The translations under genes were made by a program, and so were the position numbers. A stretch of 64,000 nt of DNA from Cristatella mucedo (taxonomy: Eukaryota > Bryozoa > Phylactolaemata > Cristatellidae). Below are positions 10,540 through 22,800 of this stretch, piece by piece. The notes below the pieces were generated by a model, which was given only the letters and a program-made list of their open reading frames with translations, was not told the origin of the DNA and made no database searches. The stretch covers positions 3,109,001-3,173,000 of the forward strand of contig WPIO01000032.1 in the NCBI GenBank assembly GCA_009760855.2, in the 5' to 3' direction. Position 1 is the first letter of the stretch; each line of letters starts with the position of its first letter.

Positions 10540-12220
10540 TAAGATGTGAAATAGCATATAAATTGTTGGATTCACGTTCGAAACAGAGAAATGCGATAAA
10601 CAATGACAAGATTAGATTAATGATAGAACAATAATGATAGAATGATAGAATAAAGTCAATTAATTAATTAAGATTATAATAGAACAAAATAGAACAATGA
10701 TTAGAGCTTTATGTCGCTATTTTCTAGTCGATTCGCGGTGGATTACAGGAGACTGTGGCAATTTCCCAGGCTAGTGTTGTCGTTTGCCATGCTGTTCACG
10801 AAGTTGAATGAATACAATGGCTTGAAATTAAGTGGGCGCAAAGTAAAATGTCCATCCAAGTGAGAATCAGAGCTTCAAAAAATCAATTTCTGGCCATCTT
10901 GCGATGGATTGCCGTATTGGCCCAGGCCATTGCAGTCGATTGCCATGCTTGGCCAGAGGTTGAACCTATGCAAATGGTTTAAAGTGTTTGCACGCACAGT
11001 GAAATATCATATGCGATATGAGAATCGGAGCTTTGCGAAACTAATATGTGGTTGATTTTTAAGAGATTGTGGTAAAGGCCCGGCCCAGTGCGGCTGATTG
11101 CCGTACAGAGACCATGTTTGACCATGTGCGAATGGTTAAAATTATTCTAGCACTCAGTGAAATGTCATATGGAATGAGAATTGAAGTTTCTCACAGCCAA
11201 TTTTTGGTTAATTTGCAACGGATTTTTGTATTCACCCTGGCTATTAGCGTCGATTGCCATGCATATCCCGTGATTGCACATTCACAATTGTTTGAAATTG
11301 TAGCTTCTCTGAAAAACAGAGCTCTATTATACCCGAAAAGGTTTGAAAATAGCCCAGCCACTTTCTGGTGATTTGCGATCTAATTGTTTGTTCAATTTGT
11401 CCAGTCAGTTTCCTCATATCATATTTCCTCGTGCATTGCCTGAGAGTCAACACGCACAATGTGTAAAAATTCTGTGCACGCACTTGAAACACAGTGAAAT
11501 CTAATTGACAAAGAGAATTGGAGCTTCATGCAGCCAATTTCTAGTCGATTGGTTTAGATAGTAGTGGACTGCGGCTTTGAGCCAAGGTATGGCTGTCGAT
11601 TCCCATGCAGTTTCCAAGATTCCACACACCCAACGGATTATAATTAGATTATAATCATGTGACTGCATTTGAAACACAGTGCGGTTAAAAATGTATTCAA
11701 AATGCAAGCATTAAAAAACCGTTTTTTTATTTTGCCAAGGAATTCACTACATTTCTGTATCAGCCCGGGCCTTTGCAATCGATTGCAGTGCATTGTACGT
11801 AAATTCCTAAGGCAATCACAGTGAAATTTCTGAGTACACTATAGCCGACGAGTAAAGTGCGATCAAAACTAAAGTTTGTAGTGTGCGATTTCAGGTCACT
11901 TTGGTGTGGAATTATGTGGATGATAGTGGATTGTGATATTGGCCAGTGCCACTGCATTAGCTTGAGCTTCGTGCAACCGATTTTCGGTGTATTTCATGTG
12001 GTTTAATGAGGATTGAGGTAGATTGTGAGCCAGACCAGCGTTTTTATCCCCCCATTTGCACGAGAATGACTGACAGCAATGACGTGCAATTTGTTGGATT
12101 CGTTGAAACGACGATGTGCTGCAATGCTCACTTGAAATTGGAACTATGCACCATCACATTCCGGTCGATTTTTAGCCTAATCAAAGTACGTTGTGGTGTA
12201 TAGCGTTAATTCGGCAATTC
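10540..12220 (+). repeat. Degenerate tandem array, unit about 155-170 bp
   Basis: A recurring pattern of GTGAAAT.TCATATG, GAGAATYGGAGCTT, CAGCCAATTTCTRGTCGATT, GGCCCAGTGC and GTCGATTGCCATGC. The GAGAAT-GAGCTT landmark falls near 10863, 11022, 11178 and 11513. The AATTTCT-GTCGATT landmark recurs near 10720, 10885, 11200, 11360, 11535, 11980 and 12160. Spacing is about one or a few multiples of 155-170 bp, giving roughly ten units, heavily diverged and with indels. The unit has no open frame of its own. It looks like an old satellite or minisatellite no longer being homogenised. Confidence 0.65.
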
Positions 12221-12788
12221 GTTGAATCGTCAGTGGTGCGGCTGATGCATCCTCCACCTGAAGGCTCACCCTGCCAGGGCCAGTGCACGGACCTGGCTTT
12301 CCAGGGCGGATTCCAGCACGGACTCGGATCGACTTTTTCACTCAATTACCGCCAAGCTAGTTAGTGAAGTTGAGCAAAGTAGTCGTTACCTCACTACACT
12401 CGTTAGCATGGCGCACCTTGCATTAAGGTTATGGTAAGCAGGCACAGCACAGCCGTGCATTCTTAAGTCTTCAGATATCACAGTTTTTATTTCGAGACAC
12501 CAGCTTCGGTGGGGCACAGTGCACACACGGGCACATACATCTACACCCAAGCACTACTCACAGACCTTTTCCTTAAGAACAATGACGAGACCTTTGTGTG
12601 CAGTATCGTATCACAGTGGTTCTGCAGGCGATGCTGCTCTTGCTCGCTTGTGAATTTTTTTTTACTGTTTGCCTGACTTGATTAAGCATTGTGTTTTGTC
12701 GCGTAATTCGCCTTTCATTGGCTTGACAAGGCGCTGCCAGAAATAAATCCGAATTAATAGGTACCCGAGGAAATTATATACAAAACTT
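12221..12788. other. No recognisable gene
   Basis: Includes a somewhat GC-rich stretch at 12240-12330 with no open frame that I can assign. Nothing else is recognised. Confidence 0.4.
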
Positions 12789-12931
12789 AAGCTGGGGACT
12801 TCAATTTTTTATCCTATCGCCAACTTAAAAAAAGCATAGGAAGCAGCTTCTGCTAGCCCGCCTAGGTGTCAAAGCTGCTTCCGAAGCTTTTTAAGTTTGC
12901 GATAGGGTAAAAAGGAGAAGATCCCAGCTTT
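12789..12931. repeat. Imperfect inverted repeat (hairpin), arms about 62 bp
   Basis: Left arm 12789-12850 (AAGCTGGGG..., TATCCTATCGCCAACTTAAA, GAAGCAGCTT) pairs with right arm 12871-12931 (AAAGCTGCTTCC, TTTAAGTTTGCGATAGGGTA, CCCAGCTTT) across a loop of about 20 bases. The arms differ by a few mismatches and small indels. It could be a small foldback/MITE-like element or a transcribed hairpin; there is no terminal motif to settle it. Confidence 0.7.
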
Positions 12932-13014
12932 CAACCTGTCTTTACAAGAAAATCAGCTCATCAACTGTTCGGCCAGCATATGGACCACTAATTCATCTTC
13001 ACACGAGGATCAAG

Positions 13015-13095
13015 CCTGATGCTTGATGATGCATGATGCTTGTATGATGCATGATGCGTGATGATGCATGATGCATGTATGATGTATATGTATTG
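13015..13095 (+). repeat. GATGCAT-type short tandem repeat
   Basis: Repeated TGATGCATGATGCTTG-like units with variation, ending in TATGTATTGATGCATGC. It is a compound microsatellite. Confidence 0.8.
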
Positions 13096-14082
13096 ATGCA
13101 TGCCACTCTGGTGCGGCAGCTTAGGCGACGGTCGCATATGAGCTTAGCAGCCCTTTTGTGATCAGTATATTGAAAGAATTTTGAAACCCTCACCTGATAG
13201 TGATTCACTATGGCATGTATGCAACAAAATAGAATTCTCTAGTTGAATGAGCCAAGGGCTTTTGAGTGGAGGATATCCTCCACTTAGGGCCTAAAACAAA
13301 ATGTACATTAAATCCTCTTCCAGTTCTATTTCACTGCTTTTTTTATTGCACCCAAACGCAAACCAGGCGGAGCTGCTACCGGCTCTTGATTTAACCGATA
13401 GGAACCAGAAAAGCCAGGCAGTGCTTTCCGGTACTGTACTCGGCAAGCCGGCATTGCTGGAGTTTAAAATGAAACTATGCACTGAATTATGAAACAGTGA
13501 TAAATAGGCTTTTGGTCATAATTATTTATTTACATATGGGAATGTGGCGGATACTGTCTCACAGTGAAAAGAATAAAATTGAAGTGCTGGACCGTGCCGG
13601 TCTTGGGGACGATTTGCCGCACAGGTGAGTCATTGAGGCTGAGCTTCAATTCAGCTATACGCCTATTACTTTGCACAGTCTCTAACGTTTACATTGAACA
13701 GTGCACAGATGTGTGCGATTTTTCTGGGGTAAACGCTACTAGAAATGTAAAGCTGTCAATATCTAATAGTTACGGGTCATAAATTAAAACCTCCAAGGCC
13801 TTTTTAAAATTTATTTGTCCAGGATTGCACGGGTGCTAATCTGAATTTATTTTAGAACTCCTGACTCAAAGCAACACTACAGGATTTATTGCCATACAGG
13901 CTCAGTTGTCTTCTGTATCAACATTTGATTAGTAGATCATGCAGATAAGGCAAGCACGTGAGAATAAGAACGTACCGTAAGAACATAATTTATGTAAATA
14001 GGGTGCTCTGAAATATCCCTAAAATGCCAATATTTTTTACTTGACTACAGTTCTCCATGAGTGTCTATCTCGCTAAGAATCT
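13096..14082. other. No recognisable gene
   Basis: Open frames at 13301-13492 and 13564-13782 are short and lack motifs or splice context. I cannot assign them. Confidence 0.4.
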
Positions 14083-14957
14083 ACAAAAGTTCGTGCGAAC
14101 ATCGTATACGGAAACGATAAAGCTAAGACCTTTCTAAAATTATTCTTATTGTTATTTGACCGTAGCACGAAAGAATTACGTGCCTAAGGATATCTAAAAG
14201 CTTATCGTTTCGCACTGCTGGGTCCCCCACGCCAGCCGTAGCTGTGCCGGCGGCTAGTAACCTACATGCTAGTTATGATCGTCACCAGCTGCTATCGCTT
14301 CATCATCGTAGATCAAATGCATTCCTGGATACTATTGCTGTTGATAAGATTCGTGAACTATGCGTTAAGAGAAGAAAAGCACCCGGGAGCAGCCGTGATG
14401 ACCGAAACCACCAGCTTAGACGCCGTTCATTGGGTGGAAACTTCGAGCTGAGTACCTGCACATTTGCTATTCCTATCGTTGTCTCGAACCGCTCAGCACG
14501 CTCCCCCATGTGTAACTGTGAATCTCTCTAACCTAGTGGTCACCAGGCCTGATATAACTCCATCGGCCAGAGTTAACGCTTGCATTTGGAATCCTTGCTC
14601 AATGTTAATTAAACCTCCGGTAATTAGCAACCTTATTGCTGAAAATGATCTTGGCCTGCTCTCCATAACTGAAACTTAGCTAAAATAGGTAAACTGTCCG
14701 ACAATTGAAGACACTACCCCGACTTGTTTCTCATTCTTTCACACCCCTAGATTAATTAAAACTAGAGGTGGAGTTTCTGTTATCGTGTGCTCGAAATTCA
14801 ACTGTAAGCCAACAATACCCTCGAAGCAGTCTTTTGAAACGATTGTCTTGATCTCATCCGAAATAAGCTATCGATAGTGGCAGTAGTCTATCACCCACCA
14901 GGTACCAAGTCCTTATTTTAAATCTCAGATTTCTCCTATCTCATTTCACTTCTGTGA

Positions 14958-15291
14958 GCAAGAAATCGATGCTTCCTCGTTATGGGGAATTTTGACATTC
15001 ACTTTCATTACTTATCTGACGCCTTCAGCACTGAATTTCGTGCATTGACTGATTCATTGTCTCTCGTGGCTCATGTGCACGGCCCGTCACATCAACGGTC
15101 ACACACTCGACCAAATTGTCTCTTACAACTGCACTTTGTCATCTATAACTATTACCAAATCCTGCTTATCTGACCGCATGCTGATCTCAATCAGTCTAAA
15201 GTGTGCCAGCCTCCTCCTTCTCTGAAATGACATGTGAATCACGAAACCTCAAGGCTCTTGACGTCGATGCTGTCCGTGCGACAATATCTGC
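14958..15291 (+). repeat. Near-identical tract shared with L2-A copy 2 (4282-4615)
   Basis: Line-by-line comparison at a constant offset of 10676 shows one mismatch (T at 4553, G at 15229) in 334 bases. Divergence resumes at once on both sides. The tract includes two 2-base deletions, relative to copy 4, that break the endonuclease-to-reverse-transcriptase frame. Confidence 0.9.
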
Positions 15292-15924
15292 CTCGCCTTT
15301 TCTGCTTTGCGTTCCCCCCCTTTGATTTGTCATCATGGTCATCATGGTAGATAGCTACAACACGACACTAGCCGACATGCTCGACGCGTTTGCACCTCCA
15401 ACAAAGCGCCGTGTGCACCCTCGCCCAGACGGCCTATGGTTTACCACAGACATTAAACTAGCTAGTCTGCTAAGCCCAAGCTTGAAAAAGCATACAGAAG
15501 ATCTGGACTGACTGTCTATCGACAGGCATTCCAGGACTACTGTTGGTCGTACCAATCGATCATAGCAAAGGCCAAGTCTAGCTTCTATAAAAACATTGTT
15601 GAATCACAGATGCATAATCAGAAAATGCTGATGTCAACTTTTAACCATCTCGTTATTAGCTCCCAGATTAGCTCATTATCTGATGATCCTTTTAATAATC
15701 TAGCCAATCGCTTCTCTCGATTATTAGTCCAGAAGATAGACAAGATCAGGGAGTCCATCCCCACGATGGCAGCATCCCCCTAGAATGCTGTCCCTCGATT
15801 CCTGGCTGTACCTCTATTTTTACATTTAAGCAGGTCACTGTGATCTCATCCTGAAGTTCATATACACAATCAAAGAGGACAACAAGTCGTTTGGATTTTA
15901 TTTCCACTGTCCTGCATTGATCTG

Positions 15925-16537
15925 ATGCTGCCATGCATAACTCACATATTTAATATGTCATTAGCCTCAGGTCAGGTCCCAGCACCTTTCAAAAAAGCTG
16001 TTGTCGGGCCGCTTCTCAAGAAACCTACAATAGACCGACAGAACTTGAGAAACTACCTCACAGTATCCCTTCTAACATCCCTATCACAGACGCTTGAAAG
16101 AGTCATGGCAGACCACCTAAACTCATATATCGAGGCTTCAAACCTTGCTAGTAAATTCCAGTCTGGCTTTAGAGCTACTCACTCCACAGAATTAGCATTG
16201 CTTTGGGTGTAAAACGATCTCCTTAGGAATTCAGACATGGGTAGAGTATCGCTGCTTGTTTCGCTTGATCGTTCGGCAGCTTTTGATTTTCGATCTCCAA
16301 GTTCTTCTTGAGCGCCTCTCATCGCGCCTGGGCATCACTGGCACTGCTTTACAATGGTTCAGGTTCTATCAACGTGGGAGATTCGAGAGTATTGACGTGA
16401 ATGGAAAAATATCACCAGCGGTACCTCTAAAATATGGGGTACCTCGGGGCTCAGTGTTAGGTACAGTGCTATTAACGGTTTATACTCTCCCTCTTGCCGA
16501 TGTGATTGCCAAGCACAGTATAGGCTTTCACTTCTAA
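15925..16537 (+). pseudogene. L2-A copy 3 reverse transcriptase core (broken)
   Basis: Reverse transcriptase palm region in two frames. 15925-16212 reads MSLASGQVPAPFKKAVV, LRNYLTVSLLTSLSQTLERV and FQSGFRATHSTELALLWV, then a TAA. After a frame change 16256-16537 reads VLLERLSSRLGITGTALQWF and YGVPRGSVLGTVLLTVYTLP. The segment stops just before the catalytic aspartates, which follow a nonsense codon. The family role is cDNA synthesis at the nicked target; this copy cannot do it. Confidence 0.8.
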
Positions 16538-17630
16538 GCGGAAGACACTCAGTTGTAGATTTGCTTTGATCCCTATCAGCCTTTGAGTATCTCAAATTCT
16601 CTCAACTTCCTTACTGTATGTATTGATGACATCCGCAAATTGATAGCAGCAAATTTTCCTAAATTAAATGGTGATAAAACTAACTTAAGAGTTATGGGCA
16701 AACCAAGACTGATTCAAAAATTGGAAAAGATAACTCTCAAACGGGCTCTGCCAGCATATCTCCTGTTCAATCTGCACGAAATCTAGGTTTCATGTTCCAA
16801 AGTGACCTTTCGTTAGACGACCAAATAAGCTCCACAGTCATGTCTACCTACTTTTAGCTACACAACTTTGATGAAATTCGGGCTTGTTTAGACAAGGATA
16901 CCACATCTAAGTTGGTCCATGTATGTGTGACATCCCGTCTTGAATTCAGTAACTCACTGCTTGCTGGCCTACCAGCATGTGCAATCAGAAGCTTATAGCT
17001 GGTGCAAAACTTTGCAGCTATGCTTCTCTTTCGTCAGTTGCCACATCACACCACTTCTCGCTGACCTGCACCGGCTACCAGTCAAACAACAGATTGTCTT
17101 CAAGGTTTTGTCGCTTACTCTTAGGTCACTTCATGCTTTGGCCCCAGCCTATCTCTCAGATCTTCTCCCCAAACAGGCCATGCATCTTACCACCTGCTTT
17201 TTGGAATCTAACAGTTTTCCAATGTCTTGTACAAACCTCAAATCGCTTGGAGACCGTGCATTTAGTTCGTGTGCTCTCAAAGCCCGGAGCTCACGTCCGA
17301 TTTGCGTCACAACATCCCCTGACTTGACCACATTTAAAAAGAACTTAAAAACGCATCCATTAGGACAGCATCTAGTGAATCGCTGTGAGTCGTTCTTTAT
17401 GTGCTTATGCGTGTTGATATCGTGCATGGTGCCGCTAACAACACTTGCATACTGACCCTGTGCATGTCACCCCTAACTATATTATTCATGTTGTTTATCA
17501 AGCATAATTTTATAAGCCATTCCATCGTGTTTCCCTTCGCAGCAAATGTAAAGCGCCAAGAAAGAGATTGAGTCCCCCGAGGGCACTTTATCAAGTGTAG
17601 TATCAAGTGTATTATCAAGTGTATTGTAAT

Positions 17631-19480
17631 TAGCACAAGCGCCCATTAATCCATCCCAGTGCCCATTAAGTGCCCATCTGAGCCTAGAGCCTGGAATAGC
17701 CCCATTCGGTTAGTATCAGAGTGAGGCAATTCCTGGATAAGACTTCTTCTACATAATTGAACTATTTGCATCACTTCTATAGAACTCCTCTTCCGTCGCG
17801 TCCTTGCCGATTCTGGTCATTGTCATTGGCTGTTGGAGTGCTATATAAAGAAGAGCTGTTACAGTAGAAATCGCAGAGCATTTTGAGAGGCTTCAAATAA
17901 TCTTAAAAGCTGTAGCCTCAAACCAAAAATGACCTAATCAATTAATTTAAGTTTCTGCATAAGTAATTTTATTAGCTTTTCAAGGATCAGAATATGAAAA
18001 TGAACCACTGCTTTCTTTTGGAACTGAGTTGAGTTAAATTACGACAGCCGTGTGAATTACAAAAGTCAGCTGATTGGAGATTTTTTGTGGTATCGTTACC
18101 TGTAGGCTAGTTTTCTACGAACAGTTCGGAAAATATTTCAAAAAGTGTTATTTCTTAACTTCAGCTAATAGATTTTTGATACATTTGCTACAATGTGCAG
18201 CAATCTGATACTTTTTTGTATGAAGACTGCGTTATTCAGTGGAAAAAGAGCATCTATCGGAGCCTACTCTGAGTAGTGTACTCTTGCTGCAATCAACCCA
18301 TACATTTCTTCTCGTATTTGGTTGGATTTACTACTAGAGTACGAAGCACCGCGTACTAACACGAGACCCTTCAGTTACCATTTCATGCCCTGTTTCACTT
18401 CGGACTCCAGCTACCGATATCGAGAGGAATCTTTAACTCGTTTACCACCACGGAATTTAATGCCTGACATATTTGCTAGTTTCATGTCTCGACAATCTGA
18501 TACTTGTGGCCAATTTTTTCGATTTCTAGACATTTGAGTATCATAATTGAGCACGGCGGCGAGATTGAATGCTGTTGCGACAGCCCTCTGCACGACCTGT
18601 CATCGGACTGGGTAGAGCTATTGTCGAGGGATCTAGCCCTCCCTCACTGTAATCTTTCGGCAGCCCTTATATTCCATGCATGCAATGTTTTTGCACTGTC
18701 GAATCATTGTTGGTTCCGAACCCGCCCGACAGCTGGTGGTAGTTTGTGGAGGATGGATGTCTCGCACAGATGCAGGCAATGTGTGGATTTGTGCAGGACT
18801 GCCGAGTCACTGCCCACCCTCCACCGCTCTGGGGACTGCTCTTACTTGGCAGTCCGAGTCCTCGTATGGCCTCATCCGGGCTCTTGCTGGCTGCCGTCAG
18901 GTTCCCTCATAGCTGACTTCAACTTACTGGCTTATTTATCCTCTTTCGGAATGTGCGTCGAGTCGTTCGTGGTTCCTTTTCAATAAACGAAGGGTTTGCA
19001 CCAGACGTTTGACGATTTTTTCTGATTTCTCAGTAGTACGGGTTTTTAGTGGCAGATGAAGACCGCAGCAACCGCTCGATAGCCGATCGGTCAGCTCCCC
19101 ATTAACCCTCCAGAGTGGACCACTATATTCCTAACCAGCACAGCTGAAGTAGCACACTGAGCGAAATCCTTGTACCTTGGACATCGCCGATTTCACTCGG
19201 CTGGCACGATCAAACACGCCGGTACTCATTCGGTGCTTCAATGTGCAACTTGCCATATACTCGCCGCATGTGCTCTACTGCCCAAAGACAACAAATAGCT
19301 GGGACGAGTCGCTGCACGTCCAGCCTTTGGTCATCATTGCTGCAGGACCAAATGCCATATCGCAGCGATCGGCCGAGGAGGCGGTGAAAGCCCGCCCCAG
19401 CTAGAGTCACCGATAAGCTAGAACGGAGGAGTGATTCTAGCACTGATGAATCAGTCAGTCTACGAGCTGCGACTGGTGAA
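17631..19480. other. 5' flank of the EF-hand gene; no assignable gene
   Basis: AT-rich to about 18300, then increasingly GC-rich towards 19600. Open frames at 18322-18537, 18504-18986 (160 codons) and 19177-19404 have no motif I know. The 160-codon frame is cysteine-, leucine- and serine-rich and overlaps other open frames, so I treat it as chance. Small direct repeats of GTGCCCATTAA occur near 17640-17680. Confidence 0.4.
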
Positions 19481-19690
19481 AGGATCAGGGGCCGCTTGGC
19501 GGCCGGTCGGCGGCCCGGTTGAATAGGTCGCCCACGCGCCAGCAGAGTGGCCCAATTGAAATGCAGTACAACCTAGCACTGCCCACCTGAGGAGGGACGG
19601 TGATTCCTGGGAAGAAGTATAATTAGCCAGGAGTCGTCTGGCAGTAAGGGCCTAGCAGCGGCACTTGTCCGAGCGAGCCCATTCGACAGA
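19481..19690 (+). promoter_or_regulatory. Putative promoter and 5' leader of the EF-hand gene
   Basis: A GC-rich block (19490-19545) is followed by a TATA-like TATAATT at 19618-19624, 67 bases before the ATG at 19691. CAG and TAG trinucleotides between them (for example GTCTGGCAG near 19634-19642) could instead be a trans-splice or 5' UTR intron acceptor. This rests on position and composition only. Confidence 0.25.
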
Positions 19691-19813
19691 ATGAGTCTGC
19701 AGGAATACGAGCAGTGGTTTCGCAGCGTGGACACTGACAACAGTGGCTCGATAAGCTACGACGAGCTGAAGAAAGCGCTGGGCGACAAAGGCTACTCGGA
19801 GGCTCAGCTACAG
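19691..19813 (+). CDS. EF-hand gene exon 1 (EF-hand 1)
   Basis: 41 codons ending in CAG, followed by a GTGACT donor (a weaker GT site, but the only one that ends the EF-hand helix cleanly). Ligands D14, D16, S18, S20 (backbone), S22 and E25 are all present, with glycine at loop position 6. The 179-base intron 1 (19814-19992) remains open for a while, which would give a longer but non-homologous tail if unspliced. Confidence 0.88.
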
Positions 19814-22800
19814 GTGACTGCCAGTCTCCCAAGCCTTTCTCTTCTCTCAGCCAGCGATCGAGACCTGCCTGCCACAGCCGCCCTAGACCTGGGGATCGAG
19901 ACCTGCGGGCCGCAGCACCGCAGGGCTGCCGTTGGCTGCCCTAGCTTTGGAGCGCCGAGCAAGCAGCTCGGACTCGTGCTTGGCAATTTTAGAAAATGTT
20001 CCACGTCATGGACATATCCGAGGACGGCATGGTGACCTTCGATGAGTACCTGAAGACCATGGGCGTTCAGCCCCAGGACATGCATACGTGAGTAGCCTCC
20101 AGGCCTCCAGGCCCGCAAGATTCACTGCAGCTCCGATGCATTAGCCCCTCCCCCTGCTTGGAACGTAGCCCGTGCCGGTTTGGCTGTCCTTCGATCTGCC
20201 ATACCTCCTTTGGCACTCACTGCTCTTCGTCGAAGAGCGCTAAGATCCCCGGCATCATTGCTTCGACATTTATCCTTGGCTGACGGAGGGCATTTGACGA
20301 AGTACTTGGAACGTCGTTTCTTGGAATCATACTTCCTGTCTAACTTGCATTTGCCGGCTGCCTAGGGGTGCCTCCAGTTGTAGTGCCTGCGGCCAGTTTA
20401 TGCAAAACAAGCCCCCTTTTGAAAATGCCTTAGCTGCAATGTATTTTGACTATAGACTTATTACAACCGTAGGCAGAGTAGAAGCTTTTTTCGCAAAACA
20501 GTGCAGCAAATACTGTGGTCGGTTGATTTGATCTAGCGGCTATACTTTGAAGGTTATATTACTATCTGGAAACCAAACTCATCTTGAGAATTGAAAATGC
20601 TTTCCCCTTGAAAGTTCCTAAATGAACCTATTTTGAGTTAGAAGTAGATTATACTATCAGTTCGCTGTTTTCCGCGAAGCTTTTAAAAGAAATGCCTGAA
20701 CAAAAGCTCATTTCAAGTATTCGCTACCCACAGGATATCCTGCGTAAACCTTCTAGCGGGTGGTTACTAAACCAATGCGAAAAACTTGAGTTGGTGACTT
20801 TTCATCACTCTTTAATGCTACCGAGCGGTGAGCCGCTCAGGCTGCATAGCCTACGACCCAGGCAATGCCCAGACTCTGCCTTGGTCGAATGGTTAGCCCT
20901 TGCAAACTGTATAGACACTTCTTGGACGTTCCTAGTTCCATCAGACCACTAAATATCAATAATCAAGCCTGAAGATGGCAAGTTTAAGTAAATGATCAAA
21001 CTGCTAGACAAGACGATCTCACATTACACACCAACAATGAATTGGCAGGCCAGCCACAACTCCAATCGGTCGGTCATCAAACCTGTTTTTCCGTACTGAT
21101 CTTGAAGTTCATCTTCCAGTTTCATAAAATGAATGACATTTGTACAGAAACCTCGTATAACTTAATCTCATTCCAGGTACTTAACATGTGCTATTAATGA
21201 ATCACAATGATCAAATAATAATAATAATAGTAATAATAATAATACATCTGTATAACACCTTCAGAGAATAAAAGTTTTCTCTAGGCACTTTAAATATGCT
21301 GTACATGAAGCATTACCAAATGTTGTTTGGCGGCAACATCCTCAAGGACCAGGCATAGTGTAAGCAGGTATATGCACATGAAGGACGATTTACTATGATC
21401 CACCAAATACTGTAAAAAGCAAGTGCGTTTTAAGCTTCTTTTTAAATGTCACGTCAGAGGCCCTGTGACGTGCGTCGGTAGTGAGTTCCAGGCTTTGGGA
21501 GCAAACGAACTCAAGGCAAGGTCTCTAAAACAACAATAATCCATTTGTACGGTACCCTCAAAGAACCGAATCTCTTCCTATTCACTTTACAGATGCCGTA
21601 AAGATTGCATGACCAGATGATTAGTGCTAACATTCGTAATGTCATCAAGCATACCATTGCAGCCGGTCACGAACAGGATCAACATATAGATATGGTTAGT
21701 AGCAGCAGGCAGTGTCAGTAGGCACAAGCACACAAAGGACGAATCACAAGAACCCAATATATGCTGTAATAAAAAGATGTATTTTAAGCTTCATTTTTAA
21801 ACGTCATCATGTCTGGGGTTGTCGTGGCGTCAGTTTGCAGTGAGTTCCAGACTTTGGGAGCATACGAACTTGACAGAATTCAATTCACCGTCTTTACAGA
21901 TTCTGAGGTTCGTACGAGGTATAGCTAAACGATTAGAGTCGCAATAGCGGTTCGTACAATTTTCGGCTTAGTGTGAGAGGGGTTTTGATAATTAGGCTGG
22001 GGTCAAAAAATGAAGTGACCGAAACATAAGTGGCAGCACCTGAAAATTGATATGCTGGTTGATTGGGGGCCAGTGCAGGTCGGCGAAAAGTAATGTGATG
22101 TGGCAGCTGTGAAGCTCACGGCAGACGAGCCAAGCTGCAGAGTTTTGCACCAGCTGTAGGCATCTGATTGTACCGGCAAGTAGACCAACAAGCAGTGAGT
22201 TACTGAACTTGAAGCGGGATGTCACAAATACATGGGCCAAGTGGATGTGGTATCATTGTCAAAGCTGGCCCAGTGGTTAAGGTGCTCACCCGACCGAAGT
22301 CAGGCCGAGGTAGTGGGCTCGAGCCCCGTGACATATGTGAAGAGCATGAATAGAGATTAAGCTATGATAGAGCAGTATACAAATGCAGATGAATTATAAA
22401 AAGCAAGCCCGAGTTTCAGCAAAGTTGGGCAGCACAAAGAAAGTAAACTTGACTGTGGAGCTGATGCTTTCATCTAGTGAAAGGTCACTTTGAAACAGGC
22501 CACCTAGATTCCGCATATATGCCGTAGGAGACATGCTGGTAGAGACGATTTTAATCCTTAATCTTTCTAGTGTCTGAATCAAAGTTCGTTTGCCTATAAC
22601 TAGTAAGTTGGTTTTATAGTCAAGTGATTTGAGAAAGTATGCTGCCATCACTGCTTCTATGTCAGCAATTCATGCAGCAAGTGTGTGTATATAATTCGAT
22701 GTGCTTGCCCTAGGGCTGGGAGTGATAAAAGCAAAGGTACAACTGCGTGTTATATGCATAGAAGTGAATACATTCTTCGACAAGAATAGCTCTATGGTGA

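Larger units (their letters stand above)
14083..17630 (+). mobile_element. L2-A LINE copy 3, near full length
   Basis: About 3.55 kb, aligned throughout with copy 2. Leader (SYDRHQLLSLHHRRSNAFLD), endonuclease (LTE/ITET with a stop in place of the tryptophan region), reverse transcriptase (16256-16537: GVPRGSVLG, TVYTLPLADV), thumb and C-terminus (16940-17455), 3' UTR and tail (AGAAAGAGATTGAGTCCCCC, then repeated TATCAAGTGTA). The catalytic box region reads F-stop-AEDTQL, and many other stops and frameshifts are present. Bases 14958-15291 are almost identical to copy 2, although the flanking sequence is only about 80-85 percent similar by eye. Confidence 0.88.

Noticed and set aside
13015-13095. 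CRISPR-like or regulatory repeat cluster
   Set aside because: The units are 7-16 bases with no spacers, in a eukaryotic context. It is a microsatellite.
18504-18986. 160-codon open frame upstream of the EF-hand gene
   Set aside because: No motif, no splice context and heavy overlap with other open frames in a GC-rich stretch. Length alone is not enough.
20692-20952. 86-codon frame in intron 2
   Set aside because: No recognisable domain, and it lies between confirmed EF-hand exons. Probably chance.
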